DNA of 22,713 nt from JBHHYU01 sp046757725 (GTDB lineage: Bacteria > Desulfobacterota > Binatia > UBA9968). The translations under genes and the position numbers were made by a program. Below the pieces are notes generated by a model. It had not been told where the DNA came from. It made no database searches and worked only from the letters and a program-made list of their open reading frames with translations. Positions 15,245-22,660 of this stretch are shown piece after piece. Location: assembly GCA_046757725.1 (NCBI GenBank), contig JBHHYU010000044.1, positions 1 to 22,713 on the forward strand, in the 5' to 3' direction. The number at the start of each line of letters is the position of its first letter. The first letter of the stretch is position 1.

Positions 15245-16243
15245 TCACAGTTTCAATAAACGCCTCGCGTTACCCTCAAGTATCTCCAATTTTTCAGCCT
15301 CTGGGATCTCCAGCGCCTGGACTTTTTCTACTGCCATCCAATCACCGAGGGGATAAGGATAATCGGTGCCGATCATTAGATGGGAAGATCCTGCGAGGCG
15401 TTTCAGACAATCGAGGATGTCCACACGGTAAACTAACGTGTCGAAGTATAGGTTCTTCAGGTAAGCACTAGGCTTCGATGAGGCCTTGGCATCGTAAGCG
15501 CCGGGACGAACGCCATAACCCTGATCGAAACGACCCAGGTGATAGGGGAAAAAACCACCACCGTGGAGAACACAGAGCTTGAGGTTTGGGAATCGATCAA
15601 AAACCCCGCTGTATGTGAGAAAACCTAAAGAGAGGGTCGTATCTGCAGGATTGCCGCAAATCAAGTGCAGGCCGTAAGGTCCCATCCGCTCAAAACCAGC
15701 GATATTTTCGGGATGCATGACCACCAAGGCGTCCAATTCCTCGGCTTTACTCCAAAAAGGGTCGAAATCGCTACTATCGTAGTACTGTCCGTTCACGTTC
15801 GTGCCGATGTAACCGCCAGACAGTTGAAGATCGCGGATGGCATGTTCGAGTACCCTGGCGGCTCGGGCCGGATCCTGCATGGGAACAGCGGCGAGTGCAA
15901 CGAAACGGGCTGGATATTGCCGGATGAGCTCCTTAAAGCCCTCGTTGAAGAGATTACACCAGGCCTCGCCTCTCTGGGCGTCTAGCCGATAGCCGAGACA
16001 CGCGGTGTGCGGCTCGAGCGTAGCCATAGCAATCATGCCCTTATCCATCATTGAAAGGCGGCGCTCCACTCCCAACAGATCGGGTGGAATGATAAATCTC
16101 CCGCCACCACCTATGGAAAGAGTACTCCGGCCTTCCTTCGTTTCCCCTACCTCCACTCCGAGTGTATGGCTGTGGCCCTTGGCCTCCTTCAACACGCCCG
16201 GCGGGAAATAGTGATGATGAATATCGATCGCACAGATGTGCAT
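15245..16243 (-). CDS. amidohydrolase-2 family protein, ACMSD-like (HxH type)
   Basis: A 332-residue TIM-barrel with the ACMSD-type metal set: H9-x-H11 in DIHHHYFPP, H177 (VVMHPEN), H227 in LHGGGFFPYHLGRFDQGY, and D294 in GTDYPYP. R238 in the HGGG block matches the substrate-binding Arg of ACMSD. It resembles 2-amino-3-carboxymuconate-6-semialdehyde decarboxylase and related o-pyrocatechuate- or uracil-5-carboxylate-decarboxylase-type enzymes more than the DxH amidohydrolases in the window. AGGAGG followed by 8 nt precedes the ATG. It is convergent with the MBL-fold gene and divergent from the dienelactone hydrolase. A non-oxidative decarboxylation is the best guess; the substrate is not known. 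Confidence 0.9.
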   Translation of the reverse strand: MHICAIDIHHHYFPPGVLKEAKGHSHTLGVEVGETKEGRSTLSIGGGGRFIIPPDLLGVERRLSMMDKGMIAMATLEPHTACLGYRLDAQRGEAWCNLFNEGFKELIRQYPARFVALAAVPMQDPARAARVLEHAIRDLQLSGGYIGTNVNGQYYDSSDFDPFWSKAEELDALVVMHPENIAGFERMGPYGLHLICGNPADTTLSLGFLTYSGVFDRFPNLKLCVLHGGGFFPYHLGRFDQGYGVRPGAYDAKASSKPSAYLKNLYFDTLVYRVDILDCLKRLAGSSHLMIGTDYPYPLGDWMAVEKVQALEIPEAEKLEILEGNARRLLKL

Positions 16244-16275
16244 AGACCTTTCCTCCTTTGCTACGCTATGTCTCG

Positions 16276-16303
16276 ACTATCACACGGCTCCGAGAAAGGT
16301 CAA
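16276..16303 (-). promoter_or_regulatory. candidate promoter for amidohydrolase at 15245-16243
   Basis: On the minus strand TTGACC (16303-16298), 16-bp spacer, GATAGT (16281-16276), predicting a start about 25 nt before the ATG. Five of six and four of six matches. Confidence 0.4.
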
Positions 16304-16387
16304 TGTTTCCTCATGTGCTTTTCCGGTTTTTTTAAATACGTAAAAAGAGGGACAACATTGAGAGCTCGCTTTAGCAGATTCCCGGTT

Positions 16388-16397
16388 GCAAATTTGC
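16388..16397. promoter_or_regulatory. 10-bp palindrome upstream of a promoter
   Basis: GCAAATTTGC is a perfect 10-bp palindrome in the divergent region, 36 bp upstream of the -35 at 16434. A possible operator for a regulator controlling one or both divergent genes; no regulator gene is in the window. Confidence 0.3.
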
Positions 16398-16433
16398 TTG
16401 CGAGAAGCGACCTAGAGATTGTTTGCCGGCCTA

Positions 16434-16463
16434 TTGACAGGGATGCCATGACTTTACTAGAAG
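16434..16463 (+). promoter_or_regulatory. promoter for the dienelactone hydrolase gene
   Basis: TTGACA (16434-16439), 18-bp spacer, TAGAAG (16458-16463). Perfect -35, 4 of 6 at -10, start about 70 nt before the ATG. The 11-mer GCCTATTGACA is identical to that at 9104-9114. Confidence 0.5.
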
Positions 16464-16540
16464 GTGCAAATTACGGTGGATAGTGAGGAGGGAGGGTGAC
16501 CCATCAACTTTTTAATTTTATCTAAAACGTGGGGGTAACT

Positions 16541-17314
16541 ATGTACCAGACAAACATGTATGAAGGTATGCTGGCGGAAACGGTCACCATTCAAGGAGCC
16601 GGTGGAGATGTTATCAATGCTTACTTCGCACGGCCCCTGGGTGCCGGCCCTTTCCCGGGAATGATCCTAATCCACCATGCGCCGGGCTGGGATGAATGGT
16701 ACCGGGAGGCCACACGGAAATTTGCCCATCACGGCTACGTGACCATCAGTCCCAATCTCTACTACCGCGAAGGCCATGGGACACCTGAAGACGTCGGGGC
16801 CAAGGTGCGTGGGGCGGGGGGCGTACCGGACCAGCAAGTCATAGGCGATATCGAAGGGGCGATGGGGTACCTGCGCTCGTTCCCCACTATTAGTGGCAAG
16901 GTAGGAGTCTTCGGCACTTGTTCCGGGGGTCGCCACACCTTTCTTGTGGCATGTCGTTCAAAGGGCGTGGACGCCGCTGTAGAATGCTGGGGTGGGCGTG
17001 TTGTGATGGCAAAAAAAGATCTCAACTCCAAACGTCCCGTGGCCCCGATTGACTACACCAAAGACCTCTCTTGCCCCCTCTTGGGCCTCTTCGGCGAGGA
17101 AGACCAAAGCCCCTCACCGGAACAGGTGGCTCAGCATGAGCAGGAACTCAAGAAGCACGGGAAGACTTATGAATTCCACATGTATCCCAAGGCGGGTCAT
17201 GGCTTTTTCTACTATGACCGCCCGAACTATCGACAAGAGCAAGCGGTGGACGGCTGGAAGAAAGTTTTCGTCTTCCTCGAAAAGTATCTCGGTGCGCCTG
17301 CGAAATCAGCATAG
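16541..17314 (+). CDS. dienelactone hydrolase family protein
   Basis: A 257-residue alpha/beta-hydrolase of the DLH family (PF01738). The nucleophile elbow is G-T-C127-S-G-G, with Cys instead of Ser as in carboxymethylenebutenolidase. The acid is probably D188 (FGEEDQSPS) and the general base H220 (AGHGFF). The strand-plus-oxyanion segment GMILIHHAPGWDEW and the FYPxAGHGFxY-type ending also fit. The classic enzyme opens dienelactone to maleylacetate in chloroaromatic breakdown, but many members act on other esters. The ATG at 16541 with GGGGGT before it is chosen over an in-frame GTG at 16529 that overlaps that site. Followed after 35 bp by the DUF6295-like gene, probably co-transcribed. Confidence 0.92.
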   Translation: MYQTNMYEGMLAETVTIQGAGGDVINAYFARPLGAGPFPGMILIHHAPGWDEWYREATRKFAHHGYVTISPNLYYREGHGTPEDVGAKVRGAGGVPDQQVIGDIEGAMGYLRSFPTISGKVGVFGTCSGGRHTFLVACRSKGVDAAVECWGGRVVMAKKDLNSKRPVAPIDYTKDLSCPLLGLFGEEDQSPSPEQVAQHEQELKKHGKTYEFHMYPKAGHGFFYYDRPNYRQEQAVDGWKKVFVFLEKYLGAPAKSA

Positions 17315-17349
17315 TCCTTCAACAATCGAGCACGGAAAGGAGTGCCCTA

Positions 17350-17649
17350 ATGTGTACTATGATAGCCAAACAAACGGAGATCGATGGCAGCGGCAAGGGG
17401 AGAGACGATTGGTTCCCGGTTCGCCAGGTCAACGTGTCGTACGACCATCCCTATCATGTGCCGCTGGAACATGCCCTGAACATCGACTTTGTCAATGAAG
17501 CGCAGGGCCCCGGAGCCCGGGTTGCCGTGGAGCTCAGCGTGGAGTCGGCGCGTAACCTGGTACAGACCATCCATGCGGTGTTGGCCCAGGCCCAGGCGGG
17601 TGGATACCTGCAGAAACCAGTAAGCACTGAGGATAGTGCTAAAGAGTAG
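17350..17649 (+). CDS. DUF6295-like small protein
   Basis: A 99-residue protein that I recognise as resembling the uncharacterised DUF6295 family: it opens MCTMIA, then EIDGSGKGRDDWFP, a YDHPYHVPLEHALNIDF block with several His residues, and ends with a helix (ELSVESARNLVQTIHAVLAQAQ). The Cys2 and the cluster of His and Asp residues (D-H-P-x-H) could bind a metal, but no function is known. AAGGAG precedes the ATG. It lies 35 bp after the dienelactone hydrolase, which suggests shared expression and perhaps a role in the same reaction. The family name is from memory. Confidence 0.75.
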   Translation: MCTMIAKQTEIDGSGKGRDDWFPVRQVNVSYDHPYHVPLEHALNIDFVNEAQGPGARVAVELSVESARNLVQTIHAVLAQAQAGGYLQKPVSTEDSAKE

Positions 17650-18012
17650 GAAGTAGATAGGGTAAATCTTCTGTACCAGGAAAGATCATTTACCGGATTG
17701 TGGGCTACCGGCTAAGACCATTAGTTTCAAACCCAAGTTTGTGATACCTGCCTCCCTCGTAAGCCGGTGTAACAACGACGTCGGGAAAGGCATTTGGCTA
17801 GTGTCCGGAATCTCCTGGGCTGCGATTTCATCTCCGCCCGCAAGCTCAACCCGGATTGACATGGGGGTCCACTGCTATTACTCTCTCATTAAACGGTCAG
17901 TGGGAACCCGGTGAGTCGTCTTGCCGGCTATGCAGAGAACACTGGCGGGATTTCCCCGACGGGCTTAGGTGTCGGAGGTTTTCAGAAATAAGGATTCAGG
18001 GGGAAAAGCAAG
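17650..18012. other. intergenic region
   Basis: 363 bp without a credible gene. It contains one promoter candidate (17856-17884) and the ribosome site (AGGGGG) of the kinase-like gene. An ACCGG-rich part at 17695-17720 has short repeats but no stable terminator. Confidence 0.45.
17856..17884 (+). promoter_or_regulatory. candidate promoter for the kinase-like gene
   Basis: TTGACA (17856-17861), 17-bp spacer, TACTCT (17879-17884). The -35 is perfect and sits in GATTGACAT, as in two other promoters here; the -10 is poor. It would give a 5' leader of about 120 nt. Confidence 0.35.
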
Positions 18013-18837
18013 ATGGCAGTCATCGCCATGACGCAGGAAATGGGGTCTCTGGGTAAGGATGTTGCTCTCCAGACCGCCGAAGCACTAGGATTAACCGTGG
18101 TGCGGGACGAAATGATATCCGACCTGGTCGCCGGCAAGATGAAGAAGCGCAAGAGCGCTCTCCGTCGCTTCAAGGAAGGCCGCGCGAGTATGGTGGAACG
18201 TCTCGGAACGAGCCGTAAGAGTCTGGCAGTTTATTCAGCCGAGGAAGTCTATGACTACGCTTCCAAGGGCGACGTGCTCATTCGTGGATGGGGAGCTACG
18301 TACCTCTTGCGAACTGTTTCCCATGTGCTTCGTGTGCGCGTCTGCGCTCCTTTCGAAAGGCGGGTTCAGTGGCTTATGGAAAGGCTGGAGACCGACAACG
18401 AAAAATTTGCTCAGGAGGAAATCCACCGCAGTGATGTGGCACGTAGCGCTAACATACGCCATTGGTTTCAAGAAACATGGGGCAACCCACTTGACTATGA
18501 CCTGGTCCTCAACACTGGCCGTGTCTCCATTGAAAGCTGTGTTGAACTCATTAAACTCATGGTGAGCCGGCCGGAAATGCGGAAAACCGAAGAGTCCCAG
18601 CGCCAGCTACTTGACCTTGCCCTGGAGTCGAAGGTCCGTACGGCACTGCAGAGCAATCCGGCTACCGTAGATACGCAAATCAGCATAGAAGTTGATGATG
18701 CTAAAATCGTACTATCGGGCATCGTAGTTAACGAAGATGAACGGCGGCAGTGTGAAAGCACCATCGCCAAAGTCCCTGGTGTCAAGGAAGTCGCTAACCG
18801 CCTGACGACGATCACCGGCGTAAAGTCTTTTCGTTGA
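18013..18837 (+). CDS. cytidylate-kinase-like domain fused to a BON domain
   Basis: A 274-residue cytosolic protein with no signal peptide. Residues 1 to about 190 match the cytidylate-kinase-like family (PF13189): an opening MAVIAMTQEMGSLGKDVA with a degenerate P-loop (G11-S-L-G-K), VRDEMI, a DVLIRGWGATYLL block, Arg-rich lid region (CAPFERRVQW), and YDLVLNTGRVS near its end. Residues about 199-268 form a BON domain (alternating 'ALESKVRTAL', 'ISIEVDDAKIVLSGIV', 'AKVPGVKEVANRL'). BON domains usually bind membranes or ligands in the envelope, so a cytosolic kinase-BON fusion suggests ligand sensing coupled to phosphotransfer or a regulatory role. True CMP kinase activity is doubtful because the P-loop is not classical. 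The ATG follows AGGGGGAAAAGCAAG. Confidence 0.85.
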   Translation: MAVIAMTQEMGSLGKDVALQTAEALGLTVVRDEMISDLVAGKMKKRKSALRRFKEGRASMVERLGTSRKSLAVYSAEEVYDYASKGDVLIRGWGATYLLRTVSHVLRVRVCAPFERRVQWLMERLETDNEKFAQEEIHRSDVARSANIRHWFQETWGNPLDYDLVLNTGRVSIESCVELIKLMVSRPEMRKTEESQRQLLDLALESKVRTALQSNPATVDTQISIEVDDAKIVLSGIVVNEDERRQCESTIAKVPGVKEVANRLTTITGVKSFR

Positions 18838-18858
18838 GGCAAACGATTCTTAGCTTCC

Positions 18859-18896
18859 ATAGGGGGGTTTCTTTTGCTGCTCCCTATAGTTGTTTT
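18859..18896 (+). terminator. probable intrinsic terminator after the kinase-BON gene
   Basis: ATAGGGGG (18859-18866) pairs with CTCCCTAT (18880-18887) over 8 bp including one G-U, with a 13-nt loop, followed by AGTTGTTTT. It lies about 20 nt after the stop codon. The T-tract is interrupted, so efficiency may be moderate. Confidence 0.5.
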
Positions 18897-19010
18897 CACC
18901 TGCGCCTTAATTATCAGTAATGGTGGTTAAACATGTAATACCGAGGTAAAGGGGTAGCCTTCGATTGAGTGAGACGGCGTCTATTCAGTTCCCCGGATGA
19001 ACGATGCCTC

Positions 19011-19039
19011 TTGACAGACATCGTCCCTAAGAAGAAAAC
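19011..19039 (+). promoter_or_regulatory. candidate promoter for amidohydrolase at 19110
   Basis: TTGACA (19011-19016), 17-bp spacer, GAAAAC (19034-19039). Perfect -35, weak -10. GCCTCTTGACA here differs by one base from GCCTATTGACA at the other two sites. Confidence 0.3.
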
Positions 19040-19109
19040 ATTTTCAGCCTTGTTTGCTTTGCCGAAATCTCCGTATAGACAGAACTGATTACAACGAAGG
19101 GAGTAACTT

Positions 19110-20177
19110 ATGGCTAGTAATGACGTTAAGGTTATCGACTCGGACGGGCATCTCGTCGAGTCCATCCCGGAGATGGCTGGGTTCCTGGATCCGGGTGTCA
19201 AGGAATTTGCCACGAACCCTCCAAGGGCCCGGAACAGCATCTTTCCGGGGCTTGACGGCATTCACTACCCGGAATCCGACGAACATACAGCGGCGAAGAG
19301 ATCTCATCAGATCCTGGCGAGTGACCACCGAAAAGGCTCCGGGGAAGACATTTTCGAGTTTGTTAAAAAAGCCGAGATGCAAGACTCGGTACTCTATACC
19401 TCAGAGGGCCTATCCGTGGGATTCATCCAACAGCCCACGTATGCAGTCAGGGTTTGCCGTGCCTACAATGACTATGTAACCGAGAGGTACCGAGGAATCA
19501 GTCCGCGTCTCCACCCGGTCGCACTTCTGCCAATGCAGGACCCGAAGGCCGCCTCGCTGGAGCTTCGCCGAGCGGTGAAGGAGTTAGGTCTGCCAGGAGG
19601 CATGCTTCCGGCAACAGGCCTCAGCTTGCACCTGGCCCACGAGTACTACTGGCCCGTCTACGAAGCAGCGGCAAATCTAGGCTGTGTCCTTGGGGTTCAT
19701 GGCGGATCGAACCGTGGGTGTGGCCTTGACACTTTCACAAATCGGCTTGCTTCGCGATTGCTCCATCACCCGTTACCTTTGATGAGGGCCCTTACGGGGA
19801 TGATTTACAGCGGTCTCTTTGACCGGTATCCCGCTCTCAAGGTAGCTTTTCTTGAGGGCGGTTGTGGCTGGCTCGTCCCTATCGCGGATCGGATGGAGCG
19901 CGATGCCGAGCTGGAAGGGGTAGCCAACAGGTCTTTACCGGATTACCTGACAAGTGGTCAGATCCTGATCGGTTGTGAGGGTAACGATGTGAGCCTCCCC
20001 TATCTGGCTAAGCGTTTGGGCGTCGAGCCTTTTGCCTATTCTTCGGACTACCCTCATGAAGTCGATCTGCCCGCTGCGCAGAAGATGATCGACGAGACCC
20101 GTAATCACGCCGAACTCTCCCAAGCGGAAAAAGCGGCGGTACTCGGAGGTAACGCGGCTCGCTTCTATGGGCTCTAA
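19110..20177 (+). CDS. amidohydrolase-2 family metal-dependent hydrolase (DxH type)
   Basis: A 355-residue COG2159-type TIM-barrel with IDSDGHLVE (D12-x-H14), H197 in LGVHGGSN, E249 in FLEGGCGW (replacing the HGGG His) and D313 in YSSDYPHE. Closest in the window to the protein at 9201, with which it shares the 'E-x-G-C-x-W-V/L-P' motif and the 'AVKELGL-G-MLPA-GL' block, so the two are probable duplicates of one ancestor. AAGGGAG precedes the ATG. It heads a short plus-strand group: the CoxG-like gene begins 60 bp later and the GMC gene 94 bp after that, making shared transcription likely. Substrate unknown. Confidence 0.9.
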   Translation: MASNDVKVIDSDGHLVESIPEMAGFLDPGVKEFATNPPRARNSIFPGLDGIHYPESDEHTAAKRSHQILASDHRKGSGEDIFEFVKKAEMQDSVLYTSEGLSVGFIQQPTYAVRVCRAYNDYVTERYRGISPRLHPVALLPMQDPKAASLELRRAVKELGLPGGMLPATGLSLHLAHEYYWPVYEAAANLGCVLGVHGGSNRGCGLDTFTNRLASRLLHHPLPLMRALTGMIYSGLFDRYPALKVAFLEGGCGWLVPIADRMERDAELEGVANRSLPDYLTSGQILIGCEGNDVSLPYLAKRLGVEPFAYSSDYPHEVDLPAAQKMIDETRNHAELSQAEKAAVLGGNAARFYGL

Positions 20178-20237
20178 GAAACCGTTCGCTGCTCGATCTT
20201 GCCTCTTGTGCGGCCGAATTAAGGGGAGGTCTCGCCG

Positions 20238-20699
20238 ATGATCTTTGACGACCATTTCGACGTCGGCGTTCCCCCACCGGAGGTTTGGGATTTTTTGATG
20301 GACATCCATGAGCTGTCCTCCTGCATGCCCGGTCTGGAAAAGGCAACCCAAGTCGACGATCGAACCTTCGAGGGAGTCATCGGTGCGGCCGTCGGTCCCA
20401 TTTCTGGGCATTTTACATTTCGGGCAACTATTGTTGAGAGTGCCCCCCCTGAAGAAATGATGGTCAGAACTGAAGGGACGGATTCAGTCACGGGGAGCCG
20501 GATGAATGTAAACGTTAAGATCACCCTCAGGGAGTCGGGTAACAGCCGTACTGATATAGCCTATAACGCTAATACAGAGATTCAGGGTCGGCTTGCCATT
20601 CTCGGGGATATGATCTTACGGGCCACGGCCAATCTCCTTCTGCAGGAATTTACTCAGCGAATGCGAAAGCGTCTTGAAGAAAACCGGCCAATCCTGTAA
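20238..20699 (+). CDS. SRPBCC / CoxG-like protein
   Basis: A 153-residue START/SRPBCC-fold protein of the CoxG type (COG3427): V-x-x-P-x-x-x-V-W-D-F-L-M-D near the start, CMPGLEK (the 'PG' loop), a GxxxGPISG strand and a long amphipathic C-terminal helix with LLLQEFTQRMRKRL. CoxG-like proteins accompany carbon monoxide or molybdenum dehydrogenases and other oxidoreductases, and also occur alone as ligand binders or membrane recruiters. No cox large/medium/small subunit genes are present, so here it more likely serves the neighbouring GMC oxidoreductase or amidohydrolase. GGGGAGG precedes the ATG by 9 nt. Confidence 0.87.
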   Translation: MIFDDHFDVGVPPPEVWDFLMDIHELSSCMPGLEKATQVDDRTFEGVIGAAVGPISGHFTFRATIVESAPPEEMMVRTEGTDSVTGSRMNVNVKITLRESGNSRTDIAYNANTEIQGRLAILGDMILRATANLLLQEFTQRMRKRLEENRPIL

Positions 20700-20793
20700 T
20701 TATCTCTGATCCTCGGCTCGGAGCGTACCGCGGGTGACCGAATGGTTTGGCGCCCCGGTGTGAGCCGGATGATTTTTTGAACAGGTAACCGCT

Positions 20794-22305
20794 ATGTCGG
20801 AAAACTATGATGTGATTATCGCCGGTGGTGGTTCCGCAGGCTGTACGGCTGCGGCTCGGCTTACTGAAGACCCTAGAAGGAAAGTATTACTGCTTGAGGC
20901 AGGCCCGGACCCGCAACCGATTCCCGATTTAGTCGCGGATGCGTCGAAACAAGTCCGTTTGCTATTGGAGTCTCCTTATCTCTGCATGTACCCCACGGAG
21001 CGAAAGGTAGATGGTAGTCTCTATTACGCATTATCCGGTAGGATCATGGGAGGAGGTTCTTCGGTCAATGTGATGTCCGTGTTACGTCCGACCCGGTACG
21101 ATCTCGATACCTGGGTTCGGCAGGGGAATCCGGATTGGTCCTACGAGAGGGTTTTGCCGGTGTTGAAACGCATCGAGTCGGACCAGGACTACCCGGATAG
21201 CCCAATCCACGGCCGGGATGGGCCTCTCTACGTCAAGCGGCCCTTTACATTTGATATGCCCATGTCTGATCCGGTGCGGTCATTTATCGAGCGTGCCGAA
21301 AGCATGGGGCTGCCGCGGTGCCCGGACTTGAACGTCCCGGATCCCCTTGGAGTCTGCATGTCTCCCTATAACATTAAAGACGGCAAGCGTCAGTCTACCG
21401 TGGTCTCCTATCTAAACCTTGCACGGGACCGATCCAATCTGACGATCCTACCTGAGGCCCAGGTTGTCTCGCTGCAGCTTTCAGGTACCCGGGTTACGGG
21501 TGTCCGCTATGAGAAGGATAGGCAACTACAGACGGTGTTGGGTGACCAGATTGTGCTCAGTGCAGGCGTTTATCACACGCCCCAAATTCTCATGCTTTCA
21601 GGCATCGGTCCTGCGGGTGAGTTGCACCGGCATGGCATCAACGTAGTTCACGCCCTGGAGGGGGTGGGGCAGAACTATCAGGACCATGCTGTCGTCTATA
21701 TGACTTTTGAGGGACCCAAGCAATTTAAGGAGGATTGGGTCGTTCCGCGATTCCGGTTGATCATCAAGAGCGATTCAACACTGGAGTGTGGTAATTTCCA
21801 CATTGTCATGCGGCCGCCCACGGAAGTTCATGGTATCAAACGGATGATGCCTATTTCGGCTCACCTGCTGGAACAGCGCTTGCGAGGTCGGGTTTTTTTA
21901 AGGGATTCTAACCCCCATGAACTGCCGGTCATTGATTCACAGATGTTGGAAGATCCTGAGGACGTTAAAGCCATGGTCTCCGCTATGGAATTTGTATCGG
22001 AACTGGTCCGAGGTGAGACCGTGAAAGCATTTTATGGGCCACTTTTACAGCCAGGTCCTAAGGAGAATTGGGCAAAGTTCGCCCGCTCTACCTATGACAG
22101 TTACCATCATGGGGTCGGGACGTGCATGATGGGGCCTGTCTCCAATAAACTGTCCGTTGTGGATGAACGACTGCGGGTGCATGGAATCGAAAATCTATGG
22201 ATCGGGGATGCCTCGATCATGCCGACGGTAACTCATGCCAACACGAATCTCCCTGCCATTATGATTGGAGAACGTCTCTCTGATTTTATGAAGGAATTCA
22301 GTTGA
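20794..22305 (+). CDS. GMC-family FAD-dependent oxidoreductase (choline dehydrogenase-like)
   Basis: A 503-residue glucose-methanol-choline oxidoreductase. The N-terminal FAD motif is VIIAGGGSAG (G11-G16), followed by LLEAGP and the RIMGGGSSVN signature. The PROSITE-like GAGVYHTPQILMLSGIG-type segment is present. Active-site His is in YHHGVGTCMMG (probably H439), with a second His/Asn pair in THANTNLPA (H481/N483). These enzymes oxidise primary alcohols to aldehydes. The ending IMIGERLSDF is usual. The start ATG has only a weak AGG upstream. It is the last gene of the plus-strand group with the amidohydrolase and CoxG-like genes. If its product is an aldehyde, the AOR at 6726 could oxidise it; this link is only inferred. 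Confidence 0.94.
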   Translation: MSENYDVIIAGGGSAGCTAAARLTEDPRRKVLLLEAGPDPQPIPDLVADASKQVRLLLESPYLCMYPTERKVDGSLYYALSGRIMGGGSSVNVMSVLRPTRYDLDTWVRQGNPDWSYERVLPVLKRIESDQDYPDSPIHGRDGPLYVKRPFTFDMPMSDPVRSFIERAESMGLPRCPDLNVPDPLGVCMSPYNIKDGKRQSTVVSYLNLARDRSNLTILPEAQVVSLQLSGTRVTGVRYEKDRQLQTVLGDQIVLSAGVYHTPQILMLSGIGPAGELHRHGINVVHALEGVGQNYQDHAVVYMTFEGPKQFKEDWVVPRFRLIIKSDSTLECGNFHIVMRPPTEVHGIKRMMPISAHLLEQRLRGRVFLRDSNPHELPVIDSQMLEDPEDVKAMVSAMEFVSELVRGETVKAFYGPLLQPGPKENWAKFARSTYDSYHHGVGTCMMGPVSNKLSVVDERLRVHGIENLWIGDASIMPTVTHANTNLPAIMIGERLSDFMKEFS

Positions 22306-22554
22306 CCTGTATCGCGCCTCTGGGTTTAGAAAAAATTCACCCTCGTTTTTTATTCCATTTAAACGGCTCAAGCTACCGCGGCATCTAAAAACCCGGTTCG
22401 CACAGAAGCCCTCCCTCGAACGATCAGATTGATGTCTGCACAGATCATAGCCCTGTTCACTGCCGTTTTTTAGGCGGGGGCTTTGGTCTCTGCTCGGTGG
22501 GGTTTGCAATACTTAACTCCAGTCACTGTCACTTGCGTATCGGTTCTCGTTCAA

Positions 22555-22584
22555 ACGGCAACTCTCTGGAGTGCCGTCGTTTTT
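22555..22584 (+). terminator. strong intrinsic terminator
   Basis: ACGGCA (22555-22560) pairs with TGCCGT (22572-22577). Inside, CTC pairs with GAG around a TCTG loop, with one bulged A. The stem of 9 bp is followed by CG and TTTTT (22580-22584). Confidence 0.7.
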
Positions 22585-22646
22585 ACCGGAGGCATTCCCG
22601 AAGTCTCAACCGTAGCAGTCCTTTTAATCGCTACGGGTTAATTCCC

Positions 22647-22660
22647 CGCAGCTTGCTGCG
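22647..22660. repeat. small hairpin repeat (CGCAGCTTGCTGCG)
   Basis: CGCAGC-TT-GCTGCG is a perfect palindrome with a 2-base centre, preceded by TTAATTCCC. Similar 'CCCCGCAGCTTGCTGCG' units are, from memory, dispersed repeats in some deltaproteobacterial-type genomes. Only one copy is seen in the window. Confidence 0.3.

Noticed and set aside
17690..17800. A stretch with a T-loop-like GTTTCAAACCC that might suggest a tRNA
   Set aside because: No matching acceptor, D- or anticodon stems could be paired around it.
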